DNA of 64,000 nucleotides from Calliopum simillimum. Lineage: Eukaryota > Arthropoda > Insecta > Diptera > Lauxaniidae. A program made the position numbers and the translations under genes. The notes below the pieces were generated by a model. That model was given only the letters and a program-made list of their open reading frames with translations, searched no databases and was not told where the DNA came from. The stretch is taken from contig OX638369.1 in assembly GCA_951812925.1 (NCBI GenBank), forward strand, positions 43,829,061 through 43,893,060, in the 5' to 3' direction. The stretch's first letter is position 1. Every line of letters starts with the position of its first letter. Below, piece by piece: positions 10,873-22,355 of this stretch.

Positions 10873-12267
10873 AAATTAATCAGGTGCATAAAGTGAGCTA
10901 TGCAGGTATGACGAATTTCGATGTTTTTTGGTTGGGAATTTCGAGCTATTTTCGAGCTATTCAACAATAATTTCGAGCTGTCTGGGAAATTTTCCATTTT
11001 CCGGAAAAGCGGAAAAATTGTTCTGCATAGCTAAGTTTATTTTTTCAGCCAGACGAATCCGCGGGAAGAGTTAGCGATGAAATCTTTTTACGCAGGAATT
11101 TCGAGCTACTTTTGAGCTAATTTTGAGCTAAAAGCATTTTTCGGAAAACTCCCAATTTTCCCGGAAAATCCCAAAAAAACTTTTTTTATGGCTAACTTTA
11201 TTTTTTTCAGCCAGACGAACCGGCGGGAACAGTAAGGAATGAAATCTTTTAATGCAGGAATTTCGAGCTACTTTCGAGCTGACCTTGAATGAGGTATTTT
11301 CCTTAAATTTCCCCGGAAAATCCCATAAACTAAAAATTTTTTTTCCCTGTGTTATGTCCGCATATTATTATTATTATGTTCGAAAGTTTTTCGCGGATTA
11401 GCCTATAATATATCCAACACCCAGTTTGCTAGCCACAGTAATTTTACATAAGAGTAGGGGTAAGTGGGCGGCCTGCGGCCGCAGCTCAGGATTTAAAACT
11501 CCCAAAAATTTAACACCGGCTTCGCGGCGGCCTTCGGCCGCGGATCAGTTGGTAATATATACATTAATTTGCGGACATAACACTCATTAACGAAATGGGG
11601 ATAATGTCATGGCACCGCCATAAAAAAAGATTTTTTGGGATTTTCCGGGAAAGTTTGGGGTTTTCCGGGAAAGTTTGGGGTTTTCCGGAAAACACTTTTC
11701 GTTTTTGATGAGCTCGAAACTAGCTCCAAATTCGTGTGTTAAATGATATGATCACAAAATATTCTCATGGGTTCTTCTGGCTGAAAAAATAAAGCAAGCC
11801 CTTAAAAAATTTTTTGGGATTTTCCGGGGAAATTTAAGGAAAACACTTCATTCAAGGTCAGCTCGAAAGTAGCTCAAAATTCCTGCATTCAAAGATTTCA
11901 TCCCTTACTATTCCCGCGGATTCGTCTGGCTGAAAAAAATAAAGTTAGCCATAAAAAATTGTTTTTTGGGATTTTCCGGGAAAATTGGGAGTTTTCCGGA
12001 AAATGCTTTTAGCTCAAAATTAGCTCGAAAGTAGCTCGAAATTCCTGCGTAAAAAGATTTCATCGCTAACTCTCCCCGCGGATTCGTCTGGCTGAAAAAA
12101 TAAACTCAGCTATGCAGAACAATTTTTCCGCTTTTCCGGAAAATGGAAAATTTCCCAGACAGCTCGAAATTATTGTTGAGAAGCTCGAAAATAGCTCGAA
12201 ATTCCCAAACAAAAAACATCGAAATTCGTCACACCTGCATATCTCACTTTATAGACCTAAATTAATC
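10873..12267. mobile_element. FB-like foldback element with 9 bp target duplication (Mutator-type candidate)
   Basis: AAATTAATC at 10873-10881 and 12259-12267 brackets a 1377 bp palindromic element that starts AGGTGCATAAAGTGAG and ends CTCACTTTATAGACCT. The arms contain direct subrepeats of about 160 bp: the phrase CAGCCAGACGAA recurs near 11047 and 11210, and its complement TTCGTCTGGCTGAAAA near 11925 and 12083 with a variant near 11776. Each subunit holds (A/G)GCTCGAAA and TTTTCCGG phrases. Long arms built of tandem subrepeats with a 9 bp duplication are the known description of Drosophila FB elements (MuDR/Mutator superfamily). No transposase is present. The loop carries GC-rich small palindromes and a nested repeat. 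Confidence 0.85.
11349..11583. mobile_element. Short nested inverted-repeat element in the loop of the FB-like element
   Basis: GTGTTATGTCCGCA at 11349-11362 is perfectly mirrored at 11570-11583, enclosing 235 bp with two GC-rich palindromes (GCGGCCTGCGGCCGC near 11470, GGCGGCCTTCGGCCGC near 11526). This stands apart from the surrounding AT-rich arms. No clear TSD is visible, so it may be an independent MITE or the native loop of the element. Confidence 0.5.
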
Positions 12268-12927
12268 GTGATTTTAGTTCACGGTCATGCCTTTATCGAC
12301 TCAAAAATTGACGCTAGTGAAAAATACATAGGTAATATGTAATTACATTAGATTCATCCCCACACCATCTCAAAAGTTAGAAGAACTCTTAAAAACGATA
12401 TCAGCATATTTTTGTTCCTTCCAAGAATAACGAATGGAGTTTTTTTTGATTCTAATGCAGGTTAACTTTTTTTCATTACCTTGGATATCCAAGGTTGCTT
12501 CAAAAATAAAGACCATATGCTTACAAAAATGACGTTAAAAATTATAATTCTGTAAATAATGTTCGGTTCCAAAAATCGTTTTTTTTTTTAACGTTATTCA
12601 ATTAAGCGGTCGGAAAATGAAAACATAAAAATTGAGAATTCGAGGGACACAATGACAACAACATATCAATGACAAAATTAGAATTCCCAATGATCGACAA
12701 AGGCAACGAAAGCTCTTATGATTACAAATTGTAAAACAGAGCGCTCTTTTTCAAAGTTGGAACTCATAAAAAAACGAGCAAATAAGTGTTGACCCATGGA
12801 CGATTGGACATGCTAAGACTGATGTCCATTGAATCGGATGTTCTTCTTAAAATTGATTTTGAAGGTATCATTAATGATTTTAGTGATCTGAAATGTAGGA
12901 GAAAAGTTTTTTAAGAATGGATAGTCA
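12268..12927. other. Non-genic AT-rich stretch
   Basis: No coding similarity and no paired arms that I can delimit. A small self-palindrome GGATATCC lies near 12484. Confidence 0.3.
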
Positions 12928-13745
12928 ATAAAGCCTTTTAGATGGAAGTCCTCAAGAACAGCTCCGATTTTGATGATTTTTTTTTTATAAAATTTTGTTT
13001 TTTTTGTTTTATTTAAAATCAGAAAAATTTTGGAGCGCGATCGGAATTATATAATTTTTTAAACAATATTTAAAAAACTTATGTTTTCATAAAAAAAAAA
13101 TTGCAAAAAATACAATAAATAAAAATCGAAATAGTCATTTTATATGTATTTGGCAACTCTAAATCCGAATCTGGCATTAGAATTGCTGTATCTTATACTG
13201 TTTCTGAAATATCTTCTCTGTTTAAAGGGTCTAAAATTGTGTATATAAAAACTGTTGCCATGTTTTCTCAAAAAATTTTGATATTTTTATTTTAATATTA
13301 CTCGAATACAGATTTTGATAAAAATCAAAATTTTCAATGTTTAAAAAAAAGTGGGCGTGTCACTTTTTCGATTTCGCTCAATTTTTGTTCATTATAAGGC
13401 TTTGATAATCAGTAATAGTGTACCCTTTTTCTTCAAAAAATTTTATACGGTTCAAAAGATTTGACCAATTTAAATTAAAAGTTTGGGCGATGCCACGCCT
13501 CTTGATAAGTATATACTAAGCCAAAGTCTATCTCATTCTTTAGTATATGCTAATGTGCATAATTTTCCAAAGTTTCATCAAAACCACTTTAGCCGTTCTT
13601 GAGAAAAACATGGCAACAGTTTTTATGCATAATTATACAATTCCGACCACGCTCCAAAATGTTTCTGATTTTAAATTAAAAAAGTCATCAAAATCGGAGC
13701 TGTTCTTGAAGATTTCATCATTTTGCCTGTTTTTTGGCTTTATTG
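12928..13745. repeat. Imperfect inverted repeat (foldback remnant)
   Basis: TCAAGAACAGCTCCGATTTT near 12953 is mirrored at about 13690-13710, and GGAGCG..GATCGGAATTATA near 13033 is mirrored near 13645-13660. TAAAAACTGTTGCCATG near 13247 is mirrored near 13606-13625. The left arm appears to have gained about 140 bp between its outer and inner blocks. Outer ends near AATAAAGCC (12930 and 13735) are unclear and no TSD was found. A degraded foldback element is the likely origin. Confidence 0.6.
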
Positions 13746-15394
13746 ATTCCAATAGAACGTCGTTTTAATATTTGAAAGAGATATCCAAAGATTATTTTAT
13801 AAATTACTTAACTGTAAATTATGTAAAATCAAAAAAAAAAAAAACAAAACAATGTAATTAGTCAGAAAAAAACTATTTTGATTGTTTTATTGTGTTTACA
13901 ACCTTTAAGTGATATGAATAAGATTAATTTTACAATTATTAAAAAAAGAGGGCCCCAAAATTTGAATGGCCTAAGGCCCCCATTTGACTTAATCCGGCAC
14001 TGTTTAATGCCATTATTTAAAGCCTAATCAGAGCCATCAAAAAAATCTTGATAGTTTTGATGTGGCTTACACCAAGTACAAAAAGGAATATATATATATC
14101 CGAGGAGTTATGATGATAAGGCCTAAAAAGTATGACAGTGTTCGCTTTAGCCTTAAAATATTGTTTAAAAGAAAAAATAATTCTTAAAATTGGTTCAGAG
14201 TATTATGCACCAAAGCGTTACATAGGATTTTCAAATAAAACACATTTAATAAATAGAGTAGATTTTCCTGTAAAAAAATAGCAACTATAGTAAACAATTT
14301 ACTCGTTATTAAAATGTTCTCATTTTGTAACATATATGTATATGTAGCAGTTGATAAGCTAAGGCGTTACTAGTGACATTGGGTGACAGTGATGACAAAA
14401 TATTAACCAACAAACGTTAGTAAACAGGAGCTTTGACTGCAGCACTGCTCTATAATGTAAGGATCTCAAGATAACACACACTTTTTCGTTTCTTTTGAGG
14501 TTACAGTTATAATAAGACAAAGTAATTTTTGCCAATTAAACATGTTATACCAATTAAAAGTCCTAATATTTTTTTTCAGAATCTACTTAATACGTACTGT
14601 CCAAAATATGTATCGTAAATTGAAATTAGTACATAGAATAGGGTAGATCCAGGAGATATGGCACATTTCTTGTTGAACTGTTATAAAAACAAATCTGAAA
14701 GACATTTTTAAAGAAACTAAACAGGAATTTATCTTTTAGTTAGTTTAAAATAAAAAAAAGTACTTCAGTTTAGTTGAAAAATTATTGCAAATATGTTTAT
14801 TTTCATTTTAAAAATAATATAAAGTGCCAATTCACCAGAGACTATGGGTGATATGGCATCATATCATGGGTGATTTGGCACCCTAACTGACTTTTAAGTT
14901 TTTGTTGCCAAAATTTTTGCATGTTTTCGTAAAAGATGTACATGTTCCGTGTGACCAAATACGGCACATTACGCATTGGATCCAATTATCTGGTTGAGTG
15001 GTTTGTGCATAGCCTTCCCCACATCCAACGTTCTTAACAGATTCATGTTGCAATCAAACATTTTCTTCACCTTCATTGGAAGAAGCATAAATAGTCACCA
15101 CCTTACGTTTATAAGACCTCTGCTTTAGAACCACCATAGTTTCTTTTTTTAGCTTATAGTTTTTCGACGTCATTGGTACAGGCTAGATTTCACTTAACAC
15201 ACCATTTCTGCGGTGTGTAACTTGTATTTTCTCAAAGGTTTTTTTAAATTTTAGATAAAAACCCAAATTAATCAGTTCAAAATTAACTGAAGGTCCTACC
15301 TAACTAAAATTCTGCGATTCTGGAATGAATGTACATTATGTAGATAGTGGGGGAATTTTCTTAAACTGCAATAGAGAATGCAGGGCAGTCTGTG
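13746..15394. other. Non-genic stretch, unassigned repeats likely
   Basis: AT-rich sequence. Around 14640-14900 the phrases GGAGATATGGCAC and GGTGATTTGGCACC repeat loosely, suggesting an old element, but I cannot bound it. No gene supported. Confidence 0.3.
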
Positions 15395-16905
15395 AAAACT
15401 CCCAGTGAATATTTATTCACGATAACCCCCAGTATCAATCCGCATATAAAAAAAAAAAAAGTTTGCCGTAAACCCCCCATTTTGAAAACTTTGGTTTTGA
15501 TTTTTAAGGAAAAAAAAATTTTTTTTTTTCGACCTCTAAATAAGCTCCTAAATGATTTTTTCGTATAGCTTCGCTATTTGTATAGTATATCGTTGTAAAT
15601 GTCTAAATGTGGGCTATATTTCATTCATAGAAGTAATTTATCTCAAATGTTTGTTTCGACTAGTAGTACTCATTATCTCAGTTTCTACCACCCTAAGGTG
15701 CCAAGGACACTTCACAAAAAATCATAAAATTCATCTCTACAAAGTTTCCTCAAATTGTTGAAATTGAAGAAGTTATAGCGAGTCTAAAGCCACAGTACAA
15801 AATATGAGAAACAGGATGTTTCAAGAACAAAAATCGCCCCCTTAAACTATGCAAGACTCTTATGGTAATGTTAAAAAAATATTGCATAGTCTTAGGGGGC
15901 GATTTTCGTTTTTGAAACATCCTGTTTCTCATATTTTGTACTGGGGTTTTAGATTCGCTATAACTTCTTCAATATTTTGTAAAATTTGATCAAATGAAAT
16001 TACGAATAAGTCATTGAAATCGATTAACGGTATCAACTTTTCAAACAGCGATAGGTGATATAAATTAGTATTGAATTCCATAAGTTTCATATGTTTCGTG
16101 GAACAATGTACATTAGGTCAAATGACTGGTTTTTCTGTACAAAATGAATAAGACGGAAGTTTGATATTATTTAAACCAATAACTCTAGCAAAGGGATAAG
16201 TAAGAATAAATTAAAAATTTTTTTTTCTTTTGTATCGTTTTCGAGATATCGGTCATTATCGGTTTTTGGACCAAAAAAAAAAACACGAGAAAAACACGAC
16301 TAGTCACGGGTATTTATTTTAAACGGCTACTTTAAGAATTTTTTGGATTTTCTCATGTGTTTTATGAAAAGTTTCAAATTATCGAACAGTTTATTACAAA
16401 AAAACGAAAAAAGTAGGCAAAAACGCATTTGAGTAATTTATCAATGAATTGCATACAATTTTTCCATTTTTCCATCGATCTACTTAAGTGGTATCTTATT
16501 TTCTTTATTAATATATAGTCTATGATAAAAAAAAAAATATTATAAAAAGTTATTTTTTCTTGTATAAATTTGAAGTTGATTTTGATTTTTTCTTAGCTTT
16601 TTCGAAAAAAAAATGTTTTTTTTAGAAATCAATGTATTCCGCCAAAACCAAAAAATGATTAGAACATTATTTATAGGTAATTTAATTACCATTAATATGA
16701 CATATAAAACGTTTAAGCACAAACATTTGTTCTTGAGATATTTGTGTTTAAATGGAACTATCTTTTTTTTGGTCCAAAAACCGAAAATGACCTATATCTC
16801 GAAAACGACACGAAAATAGAAAATAAAAATGCGATTTTCAGAATCAGCAGCCTATTTTACATATAAAATGAATAATGGCATTCACTGGGAATTTTGGCTG
16901 TAAAC
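15395..16905. repeat. Cluster of inverted repeats, possibly one decayed foldback element
   Basis: The outer block CCCAGTGAATATTTATTCA near 15405 is mirrored by TGAATAATGGCATTCACTGGG near 16869-16889. Inside are two better inverted repeats. One (15760-15980) pairs AGAAACAGGATGTTTC with its complement and encloses matching GGGGGCGATTTT blocks. The other (about 16215-16815) pairs GGTCCAAAAACCG and CGAAAACGA blocks. Whether these are one element or several stacked ones cannot be settled by eye. Confidence 0.5.
15760..15980. repeat. Strong inverted repeat (hairpin) of about 220 bp
   Basis: Left arm GAAGAAGTTATAGCGAGTCT through TCGCCCCCTTA is mirrored almost base for base on the right (TAGGGGGCGA through CGCTATAACTTCTTC). 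The spacer, around ATGGTAATGTTAAAAA, is short. This could form a long hairpin in RNA or DNA. No gene content. Confidence 0.75.
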
Positions 16906-18419
16906 TAGTGTAATTTAACCTATTGTGCAATGGAAAGATTTCTCCTCATTACCCCCCAATTGATATCGAAAATAACTTCACATATCCTATAATTTGCATT
17001 GTTGCTGAAAACCACCCAATAGACATCAATATAAGCTGACTTTGATCTGCCTAAAACAATACATTCTAACGAAAATCCCATCAACGCAAACTGTATAAAG
17101 GAGAATATTAAATATTGTCAACGTCAGCTCTGAAAGTTTTACAATCCCTATAATTTCGGTGTGTTTTTTGCATCGGTAGCTTAAAATCATTTGCCTGCAC
17201 AGCATGAAATTGTCAACAGACTCCTCATGGTAACTTGGTGTCTTATGCACAAAACACAAACCTCAATCCCCACAAGGCGATAAGTAAAGTACAACACGAT
17301 TTCAGTTTCTAGCAAACTACAAACATGATCGGCTAAGGCACAAACCGAGCCCATCCTTCAAATAACAACACTACAAAGATCATTAACAGTAGAGTCGAAC
17401 AATGTCGCCATGAAATAAATCATAAGTCCCAAATGCTCTGGACAGAACTAAAATGATCAGTATTGGTATTTAGCAACCAGAAATTTGCTACGCGTTGCGA
17501 TCTGATAAGAACATTCAGTGGTGCCTGCGAAAAAACTCGTTATGCATCAGATACATAATGCGGCCACTGGATTTTTGTGCGTCCACGAAGTTTGAACAAT
17601 TCCAGAAGCCAAAATCAATTGCGCGCCTATTGGTTTCGATACATTTTCCAACCAAAAAAGAGAAAAAAACTGAGAAAGGTAAACGATGCCTAAAAACCCT
17701 GTGGTGTCGCGACACACTATCAATTGATCGTTAGCGTCTGAGTCGGCACAACACAACTCGCTCTCTGACTCAATGCGGCTGCTGCTGATAATAACATTGG
17801 TGATGAGCGTTAAATGAGTGATCGCCCACAGCGACACGGCGAGTCAACCGCAATAATCCAATCAAATAAAAAAAAAAAAAAAAAAAAAAATTACGATCCT
17901 TGCTCATTTGGCGGATCACCATAGCAGGTAAAAATTAAAGACAGCGGGTAATCTGCGGCGCTTCAAATTCCTTTCCGCCATGTTTTATGGTGGTCACTTC
18001 ACTGGGTTATGATTATGACTTCACATCGTCTGTGTCGCCGTCGCCTACTCGTAATGTCAATACAGCGTGCGGAACGGAGTGAGTGTGTTGTCTTCGAGTG
18101 ATTTAATTACGTCATTGCACAGGAATTTGCAGCTACCTGGGTTATGATTTTGTTTTTGAGCTTGATGTCTGCTTACGTTGATGTGTCAAGCAGGCAAGAA
18201 AATCCATCAAATACCTTCATACAACTCAATTTGATCCTATCGACAAAAAGTTTCCTTTTGCACAAATATATTTTAGATCAAAAGGATCCTAAAAAATGGA
18301 AGAAAGGGTCATAGAAAAACATTGATGTAGTTAAAAATCCTTCTATAAAATCCTCCAAGAAGATTGCAGAAGATTATTTACATCGTTGCCCTCGGGTACA
18401 AAGGCCCTAACTTATATTT
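16906..18419. other. Probable unique non-coding DNA
   Basis: Mixed composition with higher GC than the flanks in places (17480-17860, 17930-18130) and a poly(A) run near 17868-17890. Short frames occur on both strands (17495-17837) without recognisable domains, splice context or consistent coding pattern. It may contain host regulatory sequence, but nothing specific can be named. Confidence 0.35.
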
Positions 18420-19439
18420 ATACCCTTTACCCAGGGTAAATTCACTTTGTCCTTCCGTTTATAACGCAGAAAAGGAGGCGCCGCAGATATAGAAAAGCAT
18501 ACATATGCTTGATCAGCGTCGCCTCCTGTGTCGACATAGCCTTGTCCGTCTGTCTGGCTGGCTGGTTGTGTGTGGAAATAAATTTTTTGGTACACTACAT
18601 TCACTGTCAAAGTTAACTCGTGGGATTGAAAATGAGCGAAATCGGTCAACGGACACGCCTACCGCCCATACAAAAAATATATTCAAAATGCAACTTTAGG
18701 AGTATATTTCACGACAATGCAACCAAAATACACATAAATACTACAAATTGCAAGCGCAAGTTCTGAAAAAAAAACTGAGCGAATTCGGACAAGAGGGCGT
18801 GGCACCTCCCATGTAAGCAAAAGTTTCACAACGCTATACTGAAAGCGTTTTTTGAGATAATCAAACCAAATTTGACTCAGACATTAAGGACTATATATGC
18901 ACGAATTGAGCTTAAACTAGACAAACTCGGATAAGAGTGCGTGGCGCCTCCCATACAATCAAAAGCTTTTAAACGTTATGCTGAAAACATTTTTTGAGAT
19001 AATCGAACCAAATTTGACTCAGACACTAAGGACTATATACACGCTATCAGCTAAAACTAGACAAACTCGGAAAGAGGGCGTGGCACCTCCCATATAATCA
19101 AAAGCTTCAAAATGTTATGCTGAAAACGTTTTTTGAGATAATCAAACCAAATTTGACTCAGACACTAAGGACTATATATGCACGCTCTGAGCTAAAACTA
19201 GAAAAACTCGGACAAGAGGGCGTGGCACCTCCCATATAAGCAAAAGCTTCAAAACGTTATACTGAAAACGTTTTATGAGATAAACCAACCAAATTTCACA
19301 CTCGACACTAAGGACTATAAATGCAAGCTCTGAGCAGAAACTGGGTGAACTCGGACAAGAGAGCGTGGCGTATCCCATAAAAGCAAAATTTTTCAAATAC
19401 TGCAACGTTTGGCCAGACCAAAGGTTACTCCCTTACTAG
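18420..19439. mobile_element. DINE-1-like Helentron element with central tandem repeats
   Basis: The 5' part has ATACCCTTTACCCAGGGTA, the AAGGAGGCG...GATATAGAAAAG block, then CTTGATCAG and CTTGTCCGTCTGTCTGGCTGG. These follow the fly DINE-1/INE-1 core in order. The 3' end carries the hairpin TTTGGCCAGACCAAA followed about 14 bp later by CTAG|T, a Helitron-type 3' terminus. Between them lie five ~142 bp tandem units. DINE-1 elements with central tandem repeats are known in Drosophila (DINE-TR1 type). There is no protein, so it is non-autonomous. A related shorter copy lies at 59908-60457. Confidence 0.8.
18700..19390. repeat. Five tandem units of about 142 bp inside the DINE-1-like element
   Basis: The phrase GAG(G/T)GCGTGGC(A/G)CCTCCCAT starts at 18793, 18935, 19074 and 19216, with a weaker match at 19359, giving spacings of 142, 139, 142 and 143 bp. 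Each unit also has AACGTT.TACTGAAAACGTTTT, ATAATCAAACCAAATTTGACTC and ACACTAAGGACTATA. Units differ by scattered substitutions. A young minisatellite within a transposon. Confidence 0.85.
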
Positions 19440-21188
19440 TTACTATTATTACATCTCCACGAAAGGATATAAAAACTTTTTGTCGCATACTGAGCGGTTT
19501 CTATTACTTAAAAGTTTTTTGCTAAAGTTTCATAAAAAATTTAGTTTTGGAAAAAATTATTATTCCTTCAACGAAACTGAATAGTAAAATCTTTCTTTTT
19601 AGTATATTTTTAATTTCCTATATCAGATGTATAACAAAAGCAAGAAAGACACGCGCCAACATGGATAGGCAGATCATCTTTCAATAACATGGCAATACCA
19701 AGGCAACCAACAAACGAAACCAGCTGCCTGTCTGTAAATATTTAGAGATGAGCAACAATTTTGCTTCAATACAACCCTTTCTTTTCAACACTTACAATAG
19801 CAATAACAACGACAACAACAATGCCAAATATAAATTTAATTGAAAGCACCTTAAAATCCTCTTGAAATCCATTAAATATTTTGTTAAAATCAATAAAAAT
19901 TGTTCAAAAATAAAGTACATTTTTGTTGTTTGAAAAAAAAAGAAATCACTTCAATACAAACTGTCGAGTGTGCAGCCATTTGTGGCATTTTGAGAATTTT
20001 CAGATTTTTATTTCTGATTGAACGGAACAATCTGGTTTGCACAGCTTGCGTGTTAAAGGATAACACGCGCAGCATCGGAAGCGCCAACCAACCCTTTACT
20101 CAGTACTCAAATATTGAAATGGCATTTTATTTATGATTTTGAAAATCAAAAGTGTGGAAATTGTGGTGAATTGAAGTAGGTACAAGCGAAAGATCCCTAG
20201 CCATACGAAAAACAGCTGAGACTTTAGTCATGTAATTGGAATACACAATTATTTGGTACTCACTGAGGATGTCTGACCGTGCGTTAGGCTATAAATACGA
20301 GTATACTCGACGGCCACTTGAGTTACTACTTAAGACTGAACAATGTTTTTGTCAGCAGTGTACCTTCGGTGATCTTTACTGGCACTGTCACTCTGTTGAC
20401 CATATGATTGATAAGGACAATTGTACCAAATTTAAAGGGTTTCACATTTCACAAACGTTTTTCAATTCGTGGGTGTAACAACTGGCGTTTCTGTTACTGA
20501 ATTATTTTTTTGTTTATTTTGGGTAGGCACATACCTTAAATATCTGTGAAATTTGAAATTTATTGTTTTCTCGATTGTCGTCCATTTAAAGTATCTTCAA
20601 ATTACTGCTGTTGTCTGTTGAAATATGATGCAGAAATTAATTCGTAGAGAATTCGTATGTTCCACTAGATAAATGCAGAAAAAGATTAAGATGTGATCGT
20701 AGTTAACTTAAATTTCAGATATCTTAAGAGAAATACAAAATACGAAATGAAATTAAAAGGATAATTTTGATTTTAGTATAAATTGAAAGATTGATATGAA
20801 AAGTTTATAGACCTTTACGATTTGGAAATAACAATCATCTAGCTTTAGCCGAGCTATATTGTACATATGGTGCATTCATTGTTAAGTGAACCACCGCAGT
20901 TCCATCGCAGTTTTTCAGACAAAAAGGCTTAACCCGGCTTAAAATTTTATTGGCAACAATTACTTCACACTGCCGTGTGGCGATTTTTCGTAGTGATTAT
21001 CGTGCCAAAGATAGGGGCTCAACAATTGGGTCAATATAGAAAACATGTTTTTTGCTCATACATTTTTTTCTTCACATAATGGATACCCAAAAAATTTTGG
21101 CGTTAAAAAATCATAAATTTTTTGTCTGAGTTATGTAAGAAGAGTTTCTCACAATCAACTAATTTTTCCATTCTTTTCACCCCTCCAC
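19440..21188. other. Non-genic, probably partly unique DNA
   Basis: AT-rich with a CAACAACGACAACAACAA patch near 19803. Short overlapping frames on both strands at 19890-20136 and one at 20236-20478 lack recognisable domains. No RNA gene or repeat boundary identified. Confidence 0.35.
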
Positions 21189-22355
21189 CAGCCACAAGGT
21201 TAGGTTAGGTTTAAGTGGCGGCAAATTAGCCACACATAGACCAAAAAGGTCCATAGTGATACCACATCATCCCGGACGTTGAGTCGCGTAGATGTAATTA
21301 ATTAGATGTAATAATGGGTTTTCAGCCCTCTTTAGGCAATGTTTTTAAATCTGGTTCTGCAAAGCGCTGGACAAAAACACAGTAGATGTTCCAAATTCTC
21401 CTCTTCGTCTTCATTACACCACCGACACCTACTATCCGCTAGAATGCTCATTCTATGAGCATGATAACCAATAAGACAGTGTCCAGTGATGGCTCCTACA
21501 ACAGTTCTACATGTTTTACGAGATAAAGGTAGTCAGTTTTATCTTTACAGAAAGTTGGGCAAACATTTTTGGTTATTTTGCTAGTATTTGAGTTGATCCA
21601 TTTTAGGTTAGCATCACAGTAAAGCGATTTCTGATATATAACATTGTGGTGCTGAAAGGGAAGTGATACGCTCAACGGTTCACCATCGAGTAGCACACCT
21701 GCTTTTGCCTGTTCATCAGCAATTTCGTTGCCCTCCATACCTTGATGACCAGGTACCCAGTTCAGGCATGTTTCAAACTTACTGCTGAGGGTTTGAAGTA
21801 GATTGTAGCATTGAAGGACTGACTTGGATTTAATTATATAGTTTGTAAGAGACTTAAGGGCAGCTTGGCTGTCAACATAAAAATTTACCCTCCAACTCAG
21901 CTTGAAAGATGCTACAGTATTGTGGAAATTTATACTTTAATGTTATATTATAGGTGGGAATGAAAACCCCAGCCTCCACCACTGCTTCTGGCTTAGAGCC
22001 GTCCGTGTAAATATTAATAGAATTCGATGAGTCTGAAGCTCGGTTAACCCAGGAATTTCTCGATTCTATGTTAACAGAGAACTTCCTATCAAGATGCAGT
22101 GTTGGTTTACAGTAGTCAGTCGGCTTTTAACAAACAGGGCTTAGTTTGCTGCGTTCGAATTTTCTGAAGCTGAAACTCTCAACTTCTTTCAGTCGGATCG
22201 CAGTTTTAAATACTACTCCTTTCGCATGTAAGTCAATAGGAAGCATGTTAAGTATTACATTTAATGATTCTGCTGATGTAGTTTTTAGAGCACCCGTAAT
22301 GCTCAAGCACATAAGTCGTTCAATTCTTTCTATAACCATATAACATCAGCCACAA
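21189..22355 (-). mobile_element. 5'-truncated RNase H non-LTR retrotransposon, minus-strand copy
   Basis: CAGCCACAA at 21189-21197 and 22347-22355 brackets the element as a 9 bp TSD. On the minus strand it ends in CCTAA units (plus-strand GGTTAGGTTAGG at 21198-21209). Its 3' UTR and coding parts match the copy at 7341-8579 closely, so it belongs to the same family. Truncation at the 5' end is at the ATGTTATATGG codons, slightly 3' of the other copy's start. Confidence 0.85.
21320..22346 (-). pseudogene. ORF2 C-terminal remnant of the minus-strand RNase H retrotransposon
   Basis: Reading leftward, the frame includes RIERLMCLSITGALKTTSAE, then (in another frame) the region with the first RNase H acidic motif YTDGSK, then DSQAALKSL, WVPGHQGMEGNEIADEQAK and the GAITGHC/CRWC tail. 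About 55 bp near 22335 and the segment with ELEAISIA (near 21890) are deleted, the latter removing the RNase H Glu region. Frameshifts follow 22127 and 21496. It keeps the first Asp that the 7.4 kb copy lost and has lost a segment that copy kept. Confidence 0.82.

Noticed and set aside
17495..17837. Short overlapping frames as a possible exon
   Set aside because: Three mutually overlapping frames on two strands, none with recognisable features.
18700..19390. CRISPR-like array
   Set aside because: Units are about 142 bp, contiguous, without unique spacers, and sit inside a DINE-1-like transposon in a eukaryotic genome.
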